A stretch of DNA of 18,571 nt, taken from positions 1 through 18,571 of the forward strand of contig JBLFWJ010000047.1 in NCBI GenBank assembly GCA_047611425.1, given 5' to 3'. This document shows positions 1-8,055 of this stretch, piece by piece; within the stretch, counting starts at the first letter, position 1, and the number at the start of each line of letters is the position of its first letter. The notes under the pieces are model-generated. The model did no database searches, had not been told where the DNA came from, and saw nothing but the letters and a program-made list of their open reading frames with translations. Origin of the DNA: JBLFWJ01 sp047611425. GTDB lineage: Bacteria > Bacteroidota > Bacteroidia > UBA10329. The translations under genes were made by a program, and so were the position numbers.

Positions 1-1
1 T

Positions 2-520
2 CGAATTGGAGGATGTGACGTTGGATGTCATTGGTGTGATGTTAAAGAAAGCTGGAATGCAGCGCTTCATCCGCTTACAGACATTCGAGAGGTCATATCG
101 AGGGCAGCTTCCTTTCCTGCAAGAACGGTTGTTTTAACCGGTGGCGAACCAACCGGATATCAACTTTCTAGAATTACCGAACGTTTAGCTGAAGAAGGGT
201 TTTCGATTCATTTAGAAACGGCTGGTTCCTATGATTTGACGGGGTCATTTGATTGGATCTGTCTTTCACCAAAGAAGACGGTACCACCTTTGCCTGCAAT
301 ATATCCTAAAGCTAATGAGTTGAAGGTTATTGTATACAATCAGAACGACCTATTATGGGCGGAAAAACAGGCAGAATCTGTCAGTTCTTCGTGTCTCCTA
401 TACCTTCAACCAGAATGGGGGAAACGGGACGAGATTATGCCCATGATTATCGATTTTGTGAAGGAACATCCGAAGTGGAAGGTATCCCTTCAATCCCATA
501 AATACATGCGCATACCTTGA
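2..520 (+). CDS. queE: 7-carboxy-7-deazaguanine synthase (radical SAM), 5' end missing
   Basis: The reading frame is open from base 2, so the gene enters the window from upstream and lacks its start. The first visible residues hold the radical-SAM cysteine motif CxxxCxxC (CDVGCHWC), which binds the 4Fe-4S cluster, followed by the SAM-contacting TGGEP. The protein ends with LQPEWGK and HKYMRIP; a C-terminal HKY-x-x-I/R segment is typical of QueE. The family converts 6-carboxytetrahydropterin to 7-carboxy-7-deazaguanine in the cytoplasm, a step towards queuosine and other 7-deazapurines. About 172 residues are visible. The stop codon TGA (518-520) overlaps the TTG start of the next gene as TTGA, so the two are probably co-transcribed and perhaps translationally coupled. 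An ATG at 236 is internal and not the real start. Identification is confident from the motifs. Confidence 0.93.
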   Translation, partial: RIGGCDVGCHWCDVKESWNAALHPLTDIREVISRAASFPARTVVLTGGEPTGYQLSRITERLAEEGFSIHLETAGSYDLTGSFDWICLSPKKTVPPLPAIYPKANELKVIVYNQNDLLWAEKQAESVSSSCLLYLQPEWGKRDEIMPMIIDFVKEHPKWKVSLQSHKYMRIP

Positions 521-2439
521 GATTCAATCTTCTAAATATTGTATTTGTTGTATTGACTTTACTTGTTGGAAGTGAGGCCATGGCTCAGAAGTATTCCACT
601 CGTTCAAAAAAAGCTATCAAGCATTTTGAGGCGGGCGACAAGGCTTTTAACGCAATGCGAATGGAAGATGCAAAAGCATCCTATCAAAAGGCAGCCGAGA
701 TTGATCCAAAATTCATCAATGCCCATATTATGTTAGGCGATGTTTATGAGGAGATGAAAGACCTTGAGAGTGCGGTAGCATGTTATGAAACCGTTAACAA
801 GATTGATGATGATTACTATCGATCTAGCTTAATGATTCAAGCTGAATTAGAGTTGAAACTCGGACGATATGCAGATGCCCATTTGCACTTAACCAAGTTT
901 ATGGCTAAAAAAGGATTAGATCCTCGGGCATTGAAAAAAGCAGAACAATTGATGATTACTGCGTCTTATGGAAAAGAAGGAGTGAAGAATCCTGTTCCAT
1001 TTGATCCAATCAATCTTGGGGAGAATATCAATAGTTCGGATTACGAATATTTCCCATCTCTTACAGTTGATGGCCAAACCTTGATTTATACTCGCAACAG
1101 ACGAGTTGGTCCTGTCGGTTTTCAAGAGGATTTCTATTTATCTAAATTGAAAAACGGAGAATGGTTACCATCCATAAACCTCGGTCCACCGGTTAATACA
1201 ACTAGTAACGAAGGGGCACAGGCTATTTCAGTTGATGGACAACACTTGTTCTTTACTGGTTGCAACAGGAAAAATGGCGAAGGAAGTTGCGACATTTATT
1301 ACTCAAAAAAAGAAGGCGGTAAGTGGTCCGCAGCCGAAAACATCGGACCACCGGTCAATTCCTCCAAATGGGAATCTCAACCTTCCTTTTCTTCTGATGG
1401 AAGAACGCTTTACTTCAGCAGCAACCGACCAGGAGGTCATGGGAAAAGTGACTTATGGTATAGTAAGCTCACCCCTGAAGGAAGATGGACACCACCGGTG
1501 AACTTGGGTGATGTAATCAATACCTCTGGGTATGAGGAATCACCATACATCCACCCCGACAATCGAACGCTTTATTTTGCAAGTACGGGGCACCCTGGCT
1601 ATGGCCAAAAGGACATATTCTATACAAAGAAAGATGAATTAGGAAATTGGAGTGCTCCGAAAAACCTTGGTTATCCTATCAATACTTGGGAAGAAGAAAT
1701 CGGACTTATAGTTGATGCCGTTGGACGCAACGCATATTTCTCCTCCGGAAGAGACGGTGGGCATGGGAAATTGGATATTCTGTCATTCGAACTTTATGAT
1801 GATGCTCGTCCAATTCCGGTTACATACATGAAAGGGATTGTGAAAAATGCGGTTAACAATCGCCCAATAAAGGCAAGTTTCGAGCTAATTGATCTCGAAA
1901 CTAAGGAAGTTGTTGCACGGTCATTTTCTGACGCAACGGACGGGGGTTTTATGGTTTGTTTGCCGGTCAATCGGGATTATGCCTTGAATGTATCAAAGGA
2001 TGGGTTCCTATTTCATTCAGAGCATTTTGAATTGACGGACATGGCTAACTCTAAGAAGCCATTTATCAAAAATGTGGATTTGAATCCTATCAAATACGGA
2101 GAGTCGGTCATTTTGAGAAACATTTTTTTCGAAACCGCTTCATTCCAATTGTTGCCAACATCGTCTGCCGAATTGGATAAGCTGGTTGGTTTCCTTGGTA
2201 AGAATGTGAGTATGAATATTGAAATTGGTGGACACACCGATGACGTTGGCAAAGACTCAGATAATCAAGTGCTTTCCGATAAGCGATCAGAATCTGTAAA
2301 ACAGTACTTGGTTGACCATGGAATTCACCCAACCAGATTGTCGCACAAAGGATATGGAGAAACGAAACCTGTAGCCGATAACTCGACAGAAGAAGGCCGA
2401 GCGCTAAACCGTAGAACCGAGTTCACTGTATTAGAATGA
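517..2439 (+). CDS. PorE-like OmpA-family protein (TPR + PD40 propeller + CRD + OmpA)
   Basis: This is a 640-residue exported envelope protein. Residues 1-23 form a signal peptide ending AMA-Q. Residues about 30-145 look like TPR helices. Residues about 175-425 hold five PD40/WD40-like blades with the recurring core DG-x-x-LYF and then GGHGKSDLW-type ends, near 183, 238, 292, 346 and 400. Residues about 435-520 resemble a carboxypeptidase-regulatory-like fold. Residues 530-640 are an OmpA peptidoglycan-binding domain (GGHTDDVG near 571-578, N583, R590, NRRTEF near the end). This domain order is that of PorE (PG1058) of Porphyromonas gingivalis, a type IX secretion component thought to link the outer-membrane machinery to peptidoglycan. 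Bacteroidota carry several paralogues of this architecture, so orthology is inferred, not shown. The start is TTG at 517: the frame is closed by TAA at 499-501, and only the TTG gives the complete signal peptide. Its stop overlaps the next gene by four bases (ATGA). Confidence 0.88.
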   Translation: MRFNLLNIVFVVLTLLVGSEAMAQKYSTRSKKAIKHFEAGDKAFNAMRMEDAKASYQKAAEIDPKFINAHIMLGDVYEEMKDLESAVACYETVNKIDDDYYRSSLMIQAELELKLGRYADAHLHLTKFMAKKGLDPRALKKAEQLMITASYGKEGVKNPVPFDPINLGENINSSDYEYFPSLTVDGQTLIYTRNRRVGPVGFQEDFYLSKLKNGEWLPSINLGPPVNTTSNEGAQAISVDGQHLFFTGCNRKNGEGSCDIYYSKKEGGKWSAAENIGPPVNSSKWESQPSFSSDGRTLYFSSNRPGGHGKSDLWYSKLTPEGRWTPPVNLGDVINTSGYEESPYIHPDNRTLYFASTGHPGYGQKDIFYTKKDELGNWSAPKNLGYPINTWEEEIGLIVDAVGRNAYFSSGRDGGHGKLDILSFELYDDARPIPVTYMKGIVKNAVNNRPIKASFELIDLETKEVVARSFSDATDGGFMVCLPVNRDYALNVSKDGFLFHSEHFELTDMANSKKPFIKNVDLNPIKYGESVILRNIFFETASFQLLPTSSAELDKLVGFLGKNVSMNIEIGGHTDDVGKDSDNQVLSDKRSESVKQYLVDHGIHPTRLSHKGYGETKPVADNSTEEGRALNRRTEFTVLE

Positions 2440-3518
2440 ACCGAATAGTTGTCCTTCTTGTTGTCTTGATCTCAGGACTTTCTTCTTCAGCACAAGATTC
2501 GCTTGTCCATTCAATTTTCCTAATTGGTGATGCGGGAAAAGACAGCGCGACAACTGAAAATTTGCGGGCACTGGAATTCGAAATCTCTAGATTTCCGCAA
2601 AGCACTGTACTTTTTTTAGGAGACAATATTTACCATGATGGTTTATCCGGGAAAGATGGATCAGAAAAACGACTCCGGCAGGAAAAGAAAATCTTAACCC
2701 AGATAAATGCGGTCGTTGGTCATACGGGGAAAGTATATTTCATACCTGGGAATCATGATTGGAAAGCTGGACGCTGGAAAGGATTGGAAACCATGCAGCG
2801 GCAAGCAGAATTCGTTACAACTGAGCTTGGAAAAGGGGAGTCAATCAAGAATGAAAGACTCTTTCTGCCTTCTACCGGATTGCCCGGACCAGAAGTTGAG
2901 TCTCTCGGGGATGGCTTGAAGATGATTGCCATCGACACGCAATGGTGGTTGCACTCTCAGTTTTTTCATAAGGTAAACCGACCTAAAAGCTTGAATAGAA
3001 AGGAGACGCAAAATCTGTTTTTCAAGAGATTGGATAGTTTGATGAACGTGATGCAATTGGCAGGCGATCAAATAATAATTGCAGCGCATCATCCGCTTTT
3101 TTCGAATGGTCATCATGGTTCACCAAAAGAACCATTGCGGTTTCTGATCAACTACACGCCATTTCAGATATTTGGATTAATGGGGGTGAATCGCATCCTT
3201 GTGCAAGACATACCTCAGCCTAGGTATAAAAGGATGAAGAAAAAACTGCTCAGAGTTTTGGAAAATTACCCCGGAGTGATTTTCGTTTCAGGGCATGAGC
3301 ACAATTTGCAATACCATACCTATGGAGATGATCATTTTCTGATCAGCGGATCAGGAAGTAAAGTGAGTGAGTTGGTTGGTGATCGATATCCTGCGAAGTT
3401 CATGGAAGACCGATATCACGGTTTCATGCGGCTTGATATCCACCTAGACGGCAGGCGCGTTTGCTATGTCTATAATGGTGATCAGGGAATTATTGAAGAG
3501 GTGTTGAAACTAGATTGA
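2436..3518 (+). CDS. exported calcineurin-like metallophosphoesterase
   Basis: The protein has 360 residues with a signal peptide of about 20 residues ending SSAQ, so it is expected in the periplasm or at the outer membrane. Dinuclear-metal phosphoesterase motifs occur in order: GDAG (D32), GDNIY (D63, N64), GNHDW (105-109), AAHHP (H218, H219) and GHEHN (286-290). The first motif lacks the His of the usual GDxH, as in purple-acid-phosphatase-like members. The likely chemistry is phosphomonoester or phosphodiester hydrolysis; the substrate cannot be read from sequence. Some Bacteroidota relatives are much longer and fused to a beta-barrel domain, whereas this one ends after the catalytic domain. 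Its ATG overlaps the TGA of the PorE-like gene as ATGA, which implies a shared transcript. It ends only four bases before the convergent gene at 3523. Confidence 0.87.
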   Translation: MNRIVVLLVVLISGLSSSAQDSLVHSIFLIGDAGKDSATTENLRALEFEISRFPQSTVLFLGDNIYHDGLSGKDGSEKRLRQEKKILTQINAVVGHTGKVYFIPGNHDWKAGRWKGLETMQRQAEFVTTELGKGESIKNERLFLPSTGLPGPEVESLGDGLKMIAIDTQWWLHSQFFHKVNRPKSLNRKETQNLFFKRLDSLMNVMQLAGDQIIIAAHHPLFSNGHHGSPKEPLRFLINYTPFQIFGLMGVNRILVQDIPQPRYKRMKKKLLRVLENYPGVIFVSGHEHNLQYHTYGDDHFLISGSGSKVSELVGDRYPAKFMEDRYHGFMRLDIHLDGRRVCYVYNGDQGIIEEVLKLD

Positions 3519-3522
3519 GCTG

Positions 3523-5001
3523 TTAATTTTTAACAAACGCTCGTCCAGCTGTTTCTCCTCCTATTGAAATGTGGAGATAATATAATCCTGACTTCAGGCC
3601 ATCAAGATCAATGCTATTGACCTGATTTTGTTTTAGAGACCTATCGGATAAAACTTGTCTACCTGCAGAATCTATTACTCTAATCATACCTTGTTCTCCT
3701 TTGTTTTCGGTTGATTGAAGTGTGATATTTAGAAAGTCTTGAGTTGGGTTAGGGTAATAAGAAAACACCATATTACCGGATTCAATATCCTCAACTCCGG
3801 TTACGCAGTCCACGGAAATTCCATCTGCATTACTATCTGTTTTAACCAATTGAATATTAGATGGTCCATTACCGTGGGTAGTAGAGTTGGCTACCAAAAA
3901 ACCACCGTCAGCCGCCACAATCATATCTCCAACAACCTCCTCTGTGAAGGCAATGCAAGAGTAGATTTTGGCCCATGAAAACTGACAATTGTCGTTGGTT
4001 CTCATCAGCATGAAATCATTCATGTCGACCCAAAACCCTTGCGTAAACCCTGCAGTTATGTAGCCATTGTCAGTCGTGGGATGAATAACGTATGGAATTT
4101 CATCAAACATACCGCCACCGTAGTTTGTCTGAACGCTGGAATGAATTGAATCGCCATCAGCAGTTAATCTATAAACAGCCATATCACTATTGCCGTTGCT
4201 ACCAGGGTCGCTGTGGTCTTCTCCGGTCCAAATAAGGTCTCCAATTGCGGTCTCGTCAATAGAATGGCCGATATCATCTCTGAAGCCACCAAAGTGTTTG
4301 TCCCAAAGATGATTTCCATTTTGGTCCACTTTAACCAAGTAAGCATCCTTCATTCCGTATGTGTTGGTTTCTGTATATCCAATTGCTACGAAGCCACCAT
4401 CCATAGTAGGTACGACACTATGAAATTCATCATCGTCTGGGCCACCAAAAGTTCGCGTCCATAAAGTATCCCCGTCTGAATCTGTTCGAATCAAATAAGC
4501 ATCCGAGCCACCATTGCCAAAGCTGAATGTTTTTCCAGCAACGATAAACCCGTCATCGCTCGTTTTCTTAACCTGATTGGCAATGTCCCAAGAATCACCG
4601 CCATAAAACTTCATCCACAACTCATCTCCGTTGTTGTTTGTTCTGATAAGGAAGATGTCGTAATCATTTGGTCGGTTTCCATCGGAATATCCGCAAATTC
4701 CTAAATCCCCATTATCCATCAACGCTAGATTCTGACCGTTGTCTACTTGATCGGTTCCGTAGTATTTCATCCACTTCCATCCACCCAATGAATCAACTCG
4801 GAATAAGAATGCCTGAGCGTTGGTCTGATCTTGGAGAGAACCACTAGTTCCAGAAACTATGTAATCACCATTTATATCCTGAACCACACCGTGCACATAC
4901 TCGTAGCTCGGTAATTCGAACGCAATATTGAACTGAACTTGAGACAAAGCACTAGTCCAAAGGTTGAATAGTAAGAATGATATAAAAACTATTCTGCTCA
5001 T
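3523..5001 (-). CDS. secreted propeller-like protein with T9SS type A sorting domain
   Basis: The protein has 492 residues, starting with a signal peptide (MSRIVFISFLLFNLWTSALS-Q). Residues about 40-400 are six or seven degenerate repeats of about 50 residues with the pattern DGGF-x-x-x-G, then DAYLIRTDSDGDTLW and FGG-x-x-DD, probably propeller blades. The last 80 residues begin with YYPNPTQDFLNI and continue through DSAGRQV and GLYYLHI to RAFVKN. This is a type A C-terminal sorting domain (Por_Secre_tail, TIGR04183-like), which directs passage through the type IX system and release from, or anchoring to, the cell surface. The ligand is unknown. Its ATG overlaps the TAA of the upstream barrel gene by one base (TAATG), making it the last cistron of a three-gene unit. 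Confidence 0.85.
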   Translation of the reverse strand: MSRIVFISFLLFNLWTSALSQVQFNIAFELPSYEYVHGVVQDINGDYIVSGTSGSLQDQTNAQAFLFRVDSLGGWKWMKYYGTDQVDNGQNLALMDNGDLGICGYSDGNRPNDYDIFLIRTNNNGDELWMKFYGGDSWDIANQVKKTSDDGFIVAGKTFSFGNGGSDAYLIRTDSDGDTLWTRTFGGPDDDEFHSVVPTMDGGFVAIGYTETNTYGMKDAYLVKVDQNGNHLWDKHFGGFRDDIGHSIDETAIGDLIWTGEDHSDPGSNGNSDMAVYRLTADGDSIHSSVQTNYGGGMFDEIPYVIHPTTDNGYITAGFTQGFWVDMNDFMLMRTNDNCQFSWAKIYSCIAFTEEVVGDMIVAADGGFLVANSTTHGNGPSNIQLVKTDSNADGISVDCVTGVEDIESGNMVFSYYPNPTQDFLNITLQSTENKGEQGMIRVIDSAGRQVLSDRSLKQNQVNSIDLDGLKSGLYYLHISIGGETAGRAFVKN

Positions 5002-6239
5002 TAGAAATGGAATTCCATTGTTAGGTAACCTCCTTGGCCTGTGGCAATAGCGGGAACGATCAACCCTTCTAAATTATTGGTTCCGATTTTAATAGAAGCG
5101 ACATTGGCAAACCTTTTACCAATTTCGAGACCTACGTTCCAAGAGCCATAACCGCCCCAAGCAAATGCTGGTTGTACTGTAAATTTCTTCGGTAGACTGA
5201 ATGTTGCTCCGACATAAATCAATGGAAAGAATGGAGCGAATCGATATTTAATACCACCGAAAACGATGTATTTCCCATTTGCTAGTTTGTGTTCCGTTCT
5301 CGCATGAATTGAAAATGGTAATGTTGCGGAGTATGCTCCTGAATCATTCTTCATTCCAAAAAGAGAAGTCAATGAATCTGGGCTAAGACCACTGAATGGT
5401 TCGCTATTGGTTGAAAATAAGTCGAGCTCTAATCCCTCAAATCTTGACATAGTATCTAAAGAAATTTCTTTACCAGCATTGGACATAAACACCGCACCCA
5501 TATCCGCTAATTCGAGACTGAGTGTGTGTTTCCGTCTTACTAGTTGAAGAAGTAGGTCTGCGCTTACGCCATATCCGTTAGAACCGAAATACCTTCCATC
5601 GGACATCCCATTGCTCTGAACGGTTCCATCAAGTGAAAGATCTAGGTATTCTCCAAATTCTTGAGTGAATAGGGATGCCTTGTCGAATCTAGCTGACGCA
5701 TGTTTTTGCGCCAATAGAAAATTCACTCCAAGAGCAACTCTAAAATGGCCCGTGTTGAGGGAAAAATCTTTGATGACCGCAGCTCCGAATTTCTTGTAAT
5801 CGTAAAAGTTGAAGGTGAGGCCTGACATGTCTGCCGTTTTATCAGCAAATTGGGCATTACCAAACATGGCAAGGTCGTATGCGTCTTTAGTAAACTTTGC
5901 ATTTGCGTGCAATGTTGCTCCAGCATTTATTCCCCAGCCCCAACCGGATGTTACCGAATCGGGTAGATGTCGATAGTATAAGCCATAGTTTAATTGGCCA
6001 CCTACAATACCAGAAGAACCCACGGCAACAGATTGCTTTTGGCGCAGTTCACGCTCCAAGAATTGGCCGGTGTAAATGTCACGAGTGAATTTTACGCTCA
6101 ATGCATTCGAGGCAGCTTGCGCATTTCCATATAGCCCGATGGTATGACCACTTACGGATCCAGATAAAAAAGGACTTAGCTGTTGCGCAGAAGCATTGAC
6201 TCCTAATCCGATAATAAGGAAGAATAGAATCGATCTCAA
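5001..6239 (-). CDS. outer-membrane beta-barrel protein, DUF5723-like
   Basis: The protein has 412 residues with a signal peptide (MRSILFFLIIGLGVNASA-QQ). The rest alternates short amphipathic strands rich in Gly, Tyr and Phe and ends in EFHF, an aromatic C-terminus like the insertion signal of outer-membrane barrels. Composition and position, just downstream of a large lipoprotein gene, recall the DUF5723 family of Bacteroidota; that family assignment is from memory and moderate. The function is unknown. The start codon is TTG at 6239-6237: no alternative ATG occurs before about residue 130, and only the TTG retains the signal peptide. The TTG overlaps the TGA stop of the upstream lipoprotein gene (TTGA), and the stop overlaps the following ATG (TAATG), so all three genes are probably one coupled operon. 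Confidence 0.75.
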   Translation of the reverse strand: MRSILFFLIIGLGVNASAQQLSPFLSGSVSGHTIGLYGNAQAASNALSVKFTRDIYTGQFLERELRQKQSVAVGSSGIVGGQLNYGLYYRHLPDSVTSGWGWGINAGATLHANAKFTKDAYDLAMFGNAQFADKTADMSGLTFNFYDYKKFGAAVIKDFSLNTGHFRVALGVNFLLAQKHASARFDKASLFTQEFGEYLDLSLDGTVQSNGMSDGRYFGSNGYGVSADLLLQLVRRKHTLSLELADMGAVFMSNAGKEISLDTMSRFEGLELDLFSTNSEPFSGLSPDSLTSLFGMKNDSGAYSATLPFSIHARTEHKLANGKYIVFGGIKYRFAPFFPLIYVGATFSLPKKFTVQPAFAWGGYGSWNVGLEIGKRFANVASIKIGTNNLEGLIVPAIATGQGGYLTMEFHF

Positions 6240-7825
6240 GGCTTGAATGTGAAGTTGAAGTTTCCGACAAGCTTTATGTCGAGCGAATAATCCTCATAAA
6301 ATCCGATTAAGTCTGGCTGGCTAACTGTGCTGAATCCCATTCTAATAATGACGTGGCGCGTTTCTGGCATTAATTCCATTTTAGATTCTGGCAGATCGAT
6401 GGTAATCCTTGATTCAACAGCTTCCTCTACTTTTCCTTCTGAGGTTAGCTCTGGAGCCAAGATTTGAGCCGGAAAAAGGAGCGTATCAAGCAACGCAAAG
6501 TTGCTATCAAGCATAATCAATTGAGGTTCACCAATAAGCGGAAACCCGTTGTTTACAATCATCGTCAAGGTTCCATAGTTGATGCTTTCAACTGTGCTTC
6601 CTTGTCCAAGGTCCCAGGCTAATGTGTCTTGCAGCACAACATTATCTGCTCTGACTCTCATTGGGATATCAACTTTTATTTTTGCTTTGAATGGACTGTC
6701 AAAATAGAAAAAGTCGTTTCCGGCACTTACGTTTCCGAGCGGATTTAGGCTCATGTCGAAGGAGAAATCCAATTGGTCCGGTAGATTCTCAATAAATGCT
6801 TTTACGTTTGAATTGTCATTATTCAATTGGTAATCAAGGGTAACCGCGGATATTCCTTCTGGCGTTCCATCCAAGTCCTGCGCCCGAGCCATCATAATTG
6901 CGTCTCCAATTATTGCATGCGATAGAACAACGTTGTTGCCAGTTCTTGTGTTGATTCCATTCAATTCATTCAACTGAAAAATACCATCCATTCCAACTCC
7001 ATTAACCACGGTAAGGCCGACAGTTGCCGAGTCTAGGAATAAGCTTCCTTCAACGATGTTCTGCATTCCTTGAAGGGTAGTTGTATCGTTTTCTGTTGTA
7101 ACGCTTTCTTGACCAAAATATCCTAGTCCGTAATCAAGGGTTATCTCAGAAAATGTGTACTCAAGATCGAATATTTGGCTGTTGGCTGAGACAGTAATAG
7201 TTGCCCCGTCTGGATCCGTTGTTACAGAATAATTAGAAACTAGCTGGTTGGCGGAAGCTCCTGTGGGTCCGGAAAGGTCGAACGTGTAACCGGCTAAGTC
7301 AACTTCAACTTCGGTTGTTGTCGAAGCACCACCAACTTCTACCCATTCTGATACATCAAGGGTGCTTCCATTTATAGTGGCACTCTCAACCGTGTAGTCG
7401 AATCGAACCTTGGTTTCAAGTAGGTTGGTGAATTTGACAGTTAGTTTGCCTTCACGAATTTTAGCGGTTTTAATACTCTTATCACCTAATTCATAGTTCG
7501 TTATTTCCTCTACCGGAGGAATTGTGGACCCAGCTGGAAGATTGTTTAGCGCAAAAGGTAAACTCAAGGTTTGGGCAATGGTCGTATCGGGAATCTTTAA
7601 AATTGAATCGAACGAAAGAGCTAAAAGATCACGTTCTAAAAACAACCGCAGTTTGCCTTCCGAATCGCTGGTAAGGATGGTGTCGTTTAGAAGGTCTCCA
7701 AGGTTAAGAGAAGTGGTAATAACAGGAGCCAAAAGATCAACATCCCACGAGGTATTTCCGATATCCTCTTTACAGGATTGAGCCAGAAAGCACGTAAACA
7801 GTGCTATGTATCCAAGTTTATTCAT
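6236..7825 (-). CDS. large predicted outer-membrane lipoprotein, possibly surface-exposed
   Basis: The protein has 529 residues. The N-terminus is a lipoprotein signal peptide with the lipobox LAQS-C18. The residues after the acylated cysteine are K-E-D, resembling the K-(D/E)2 lipoprotein export signal described in Bacteroidota surface lipoproteins, so surface display is possible. The remainder is beta-rich with many Thr, Asn and Asp residues and no catalytic motif that I recognise. It is the first gene of a trio with the barrel protein and the T9SS-exported protein. Upstream on this strand, 7849-7842 reads TACTTTTA, one mismatch from the TAnnTTTG -7 box and 16 bases from the ATG, but no -33 partner is visible. 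Function unknown. Confidence 0.78.
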   Translation of the reverse strand: MNKLGYIALFTCFLAQSCKEDIGNTSWDVDLLAPVITTSLNLGDLLNDTILTSDSEGKLRLFLERDLLALSFDSILKIPDTTIAQTLSLPFALNNLPAGSTIPPVEEITNYELGDKSIKTAKIREGKLTVKFTNLLETKVRFDYTVESATINGSTLDVSEWVEVGGASTTTEVEVDLAGYTFDLSGPTGASANQLVSNYSVTTDPDGATITVSANSQIFDLEYTFSEITLDYGLGYFGQESVTTENDTTTLQGMQNIVEGSLFLDSATVGLTVVNGVGMDGIFQLNELNGINTRTGNNVVLSHAIIGDAIMMARAQDLDGTPEGISAVTLDYQLNNDNSNVKAFIENLPDQLDFSFDMSLNPLGNVSAGNDFFYFDSPFKAKIKVDIPMRVRADNVVLQDTLAWDLGQGSTVESINYGTLTMIVNNGFPLIGEPQLIMLDSNFALLDTLLFPAQILAPELTSEGKVEEAVESRITIDLPESKMELMPETRHVIIRMGFSTVSQPDLIGFYEDYSLDIKLVGNFNFTFKP

Positions 7826-7910
7826 TAAGAAAGTAGACGGGTAAAAGTATGAATTAAGAACAGGCGTTTCGTATAAGACACGACTGATTCGGTGGTTTCA
7901 ATAGGATGTT

Positions 7911-8033
7911 TGGACCTGCTACATTTGAGTGGACAGTCGGTTAAGTCCTACTGGTTGTATTTCACAATTCATTTTACATGACAGAAACAAGAAGAACATT
8001 TAGCAGGGAGTTCAAGCGTGAGCGAATTTCACC
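7911..8033 (+). mobile_element. probable decayed left end of an IS3-family insertion sequence
   Basis: The gap between the two minus-strand genes contains, from about 7911, a stretch reading TGGACCTGCT, then TTTGAGTGGACAG at 7924-7936, which resembles the left terminus of many IS3-family elements. About 50 bases further on, an ATG at 7978 opens a frame MTETRRTFSREFKRER, which resembles the first residues of IS3-type OrfA transposase proteins. The similarity stops near base 8030 and the frame runs out at 8088 inside the rarA 3' end. No right end, no OrfB and no target duplication are visible. This is recognition from memory of family ends, so confidence is moderate and both boundaries are approximate. 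Confidence 0.42.
7978..8030 (+). pseudogene. remnant of IS3-type transposase orfA N-terminus
   Basis: Seventeen codons beginning with ATG encode MTETRRTFSREFKRER and then lose similarity. The TRR-x-FS-x-EFK pattern is usual at the start of OrfA, before its helix-turn-helix. The full small ORF (7978-8088, 36 residues) extends antisense into the end of rarA and is not expected to be functional. A short unrelated coding frame remains possible. Confidence 0.38.
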
Positions 8034-8055
8034 GATGGGGAATTTTCAGATGGAT

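Noticed and set aside
3739..4464. Plus-strand ORFs (3739-3978, 4213-4464) within the propeller gene
   Set aside because: They are antisense frames to the clear T9SS-exported coding sequence, without promoter or domain evidence.
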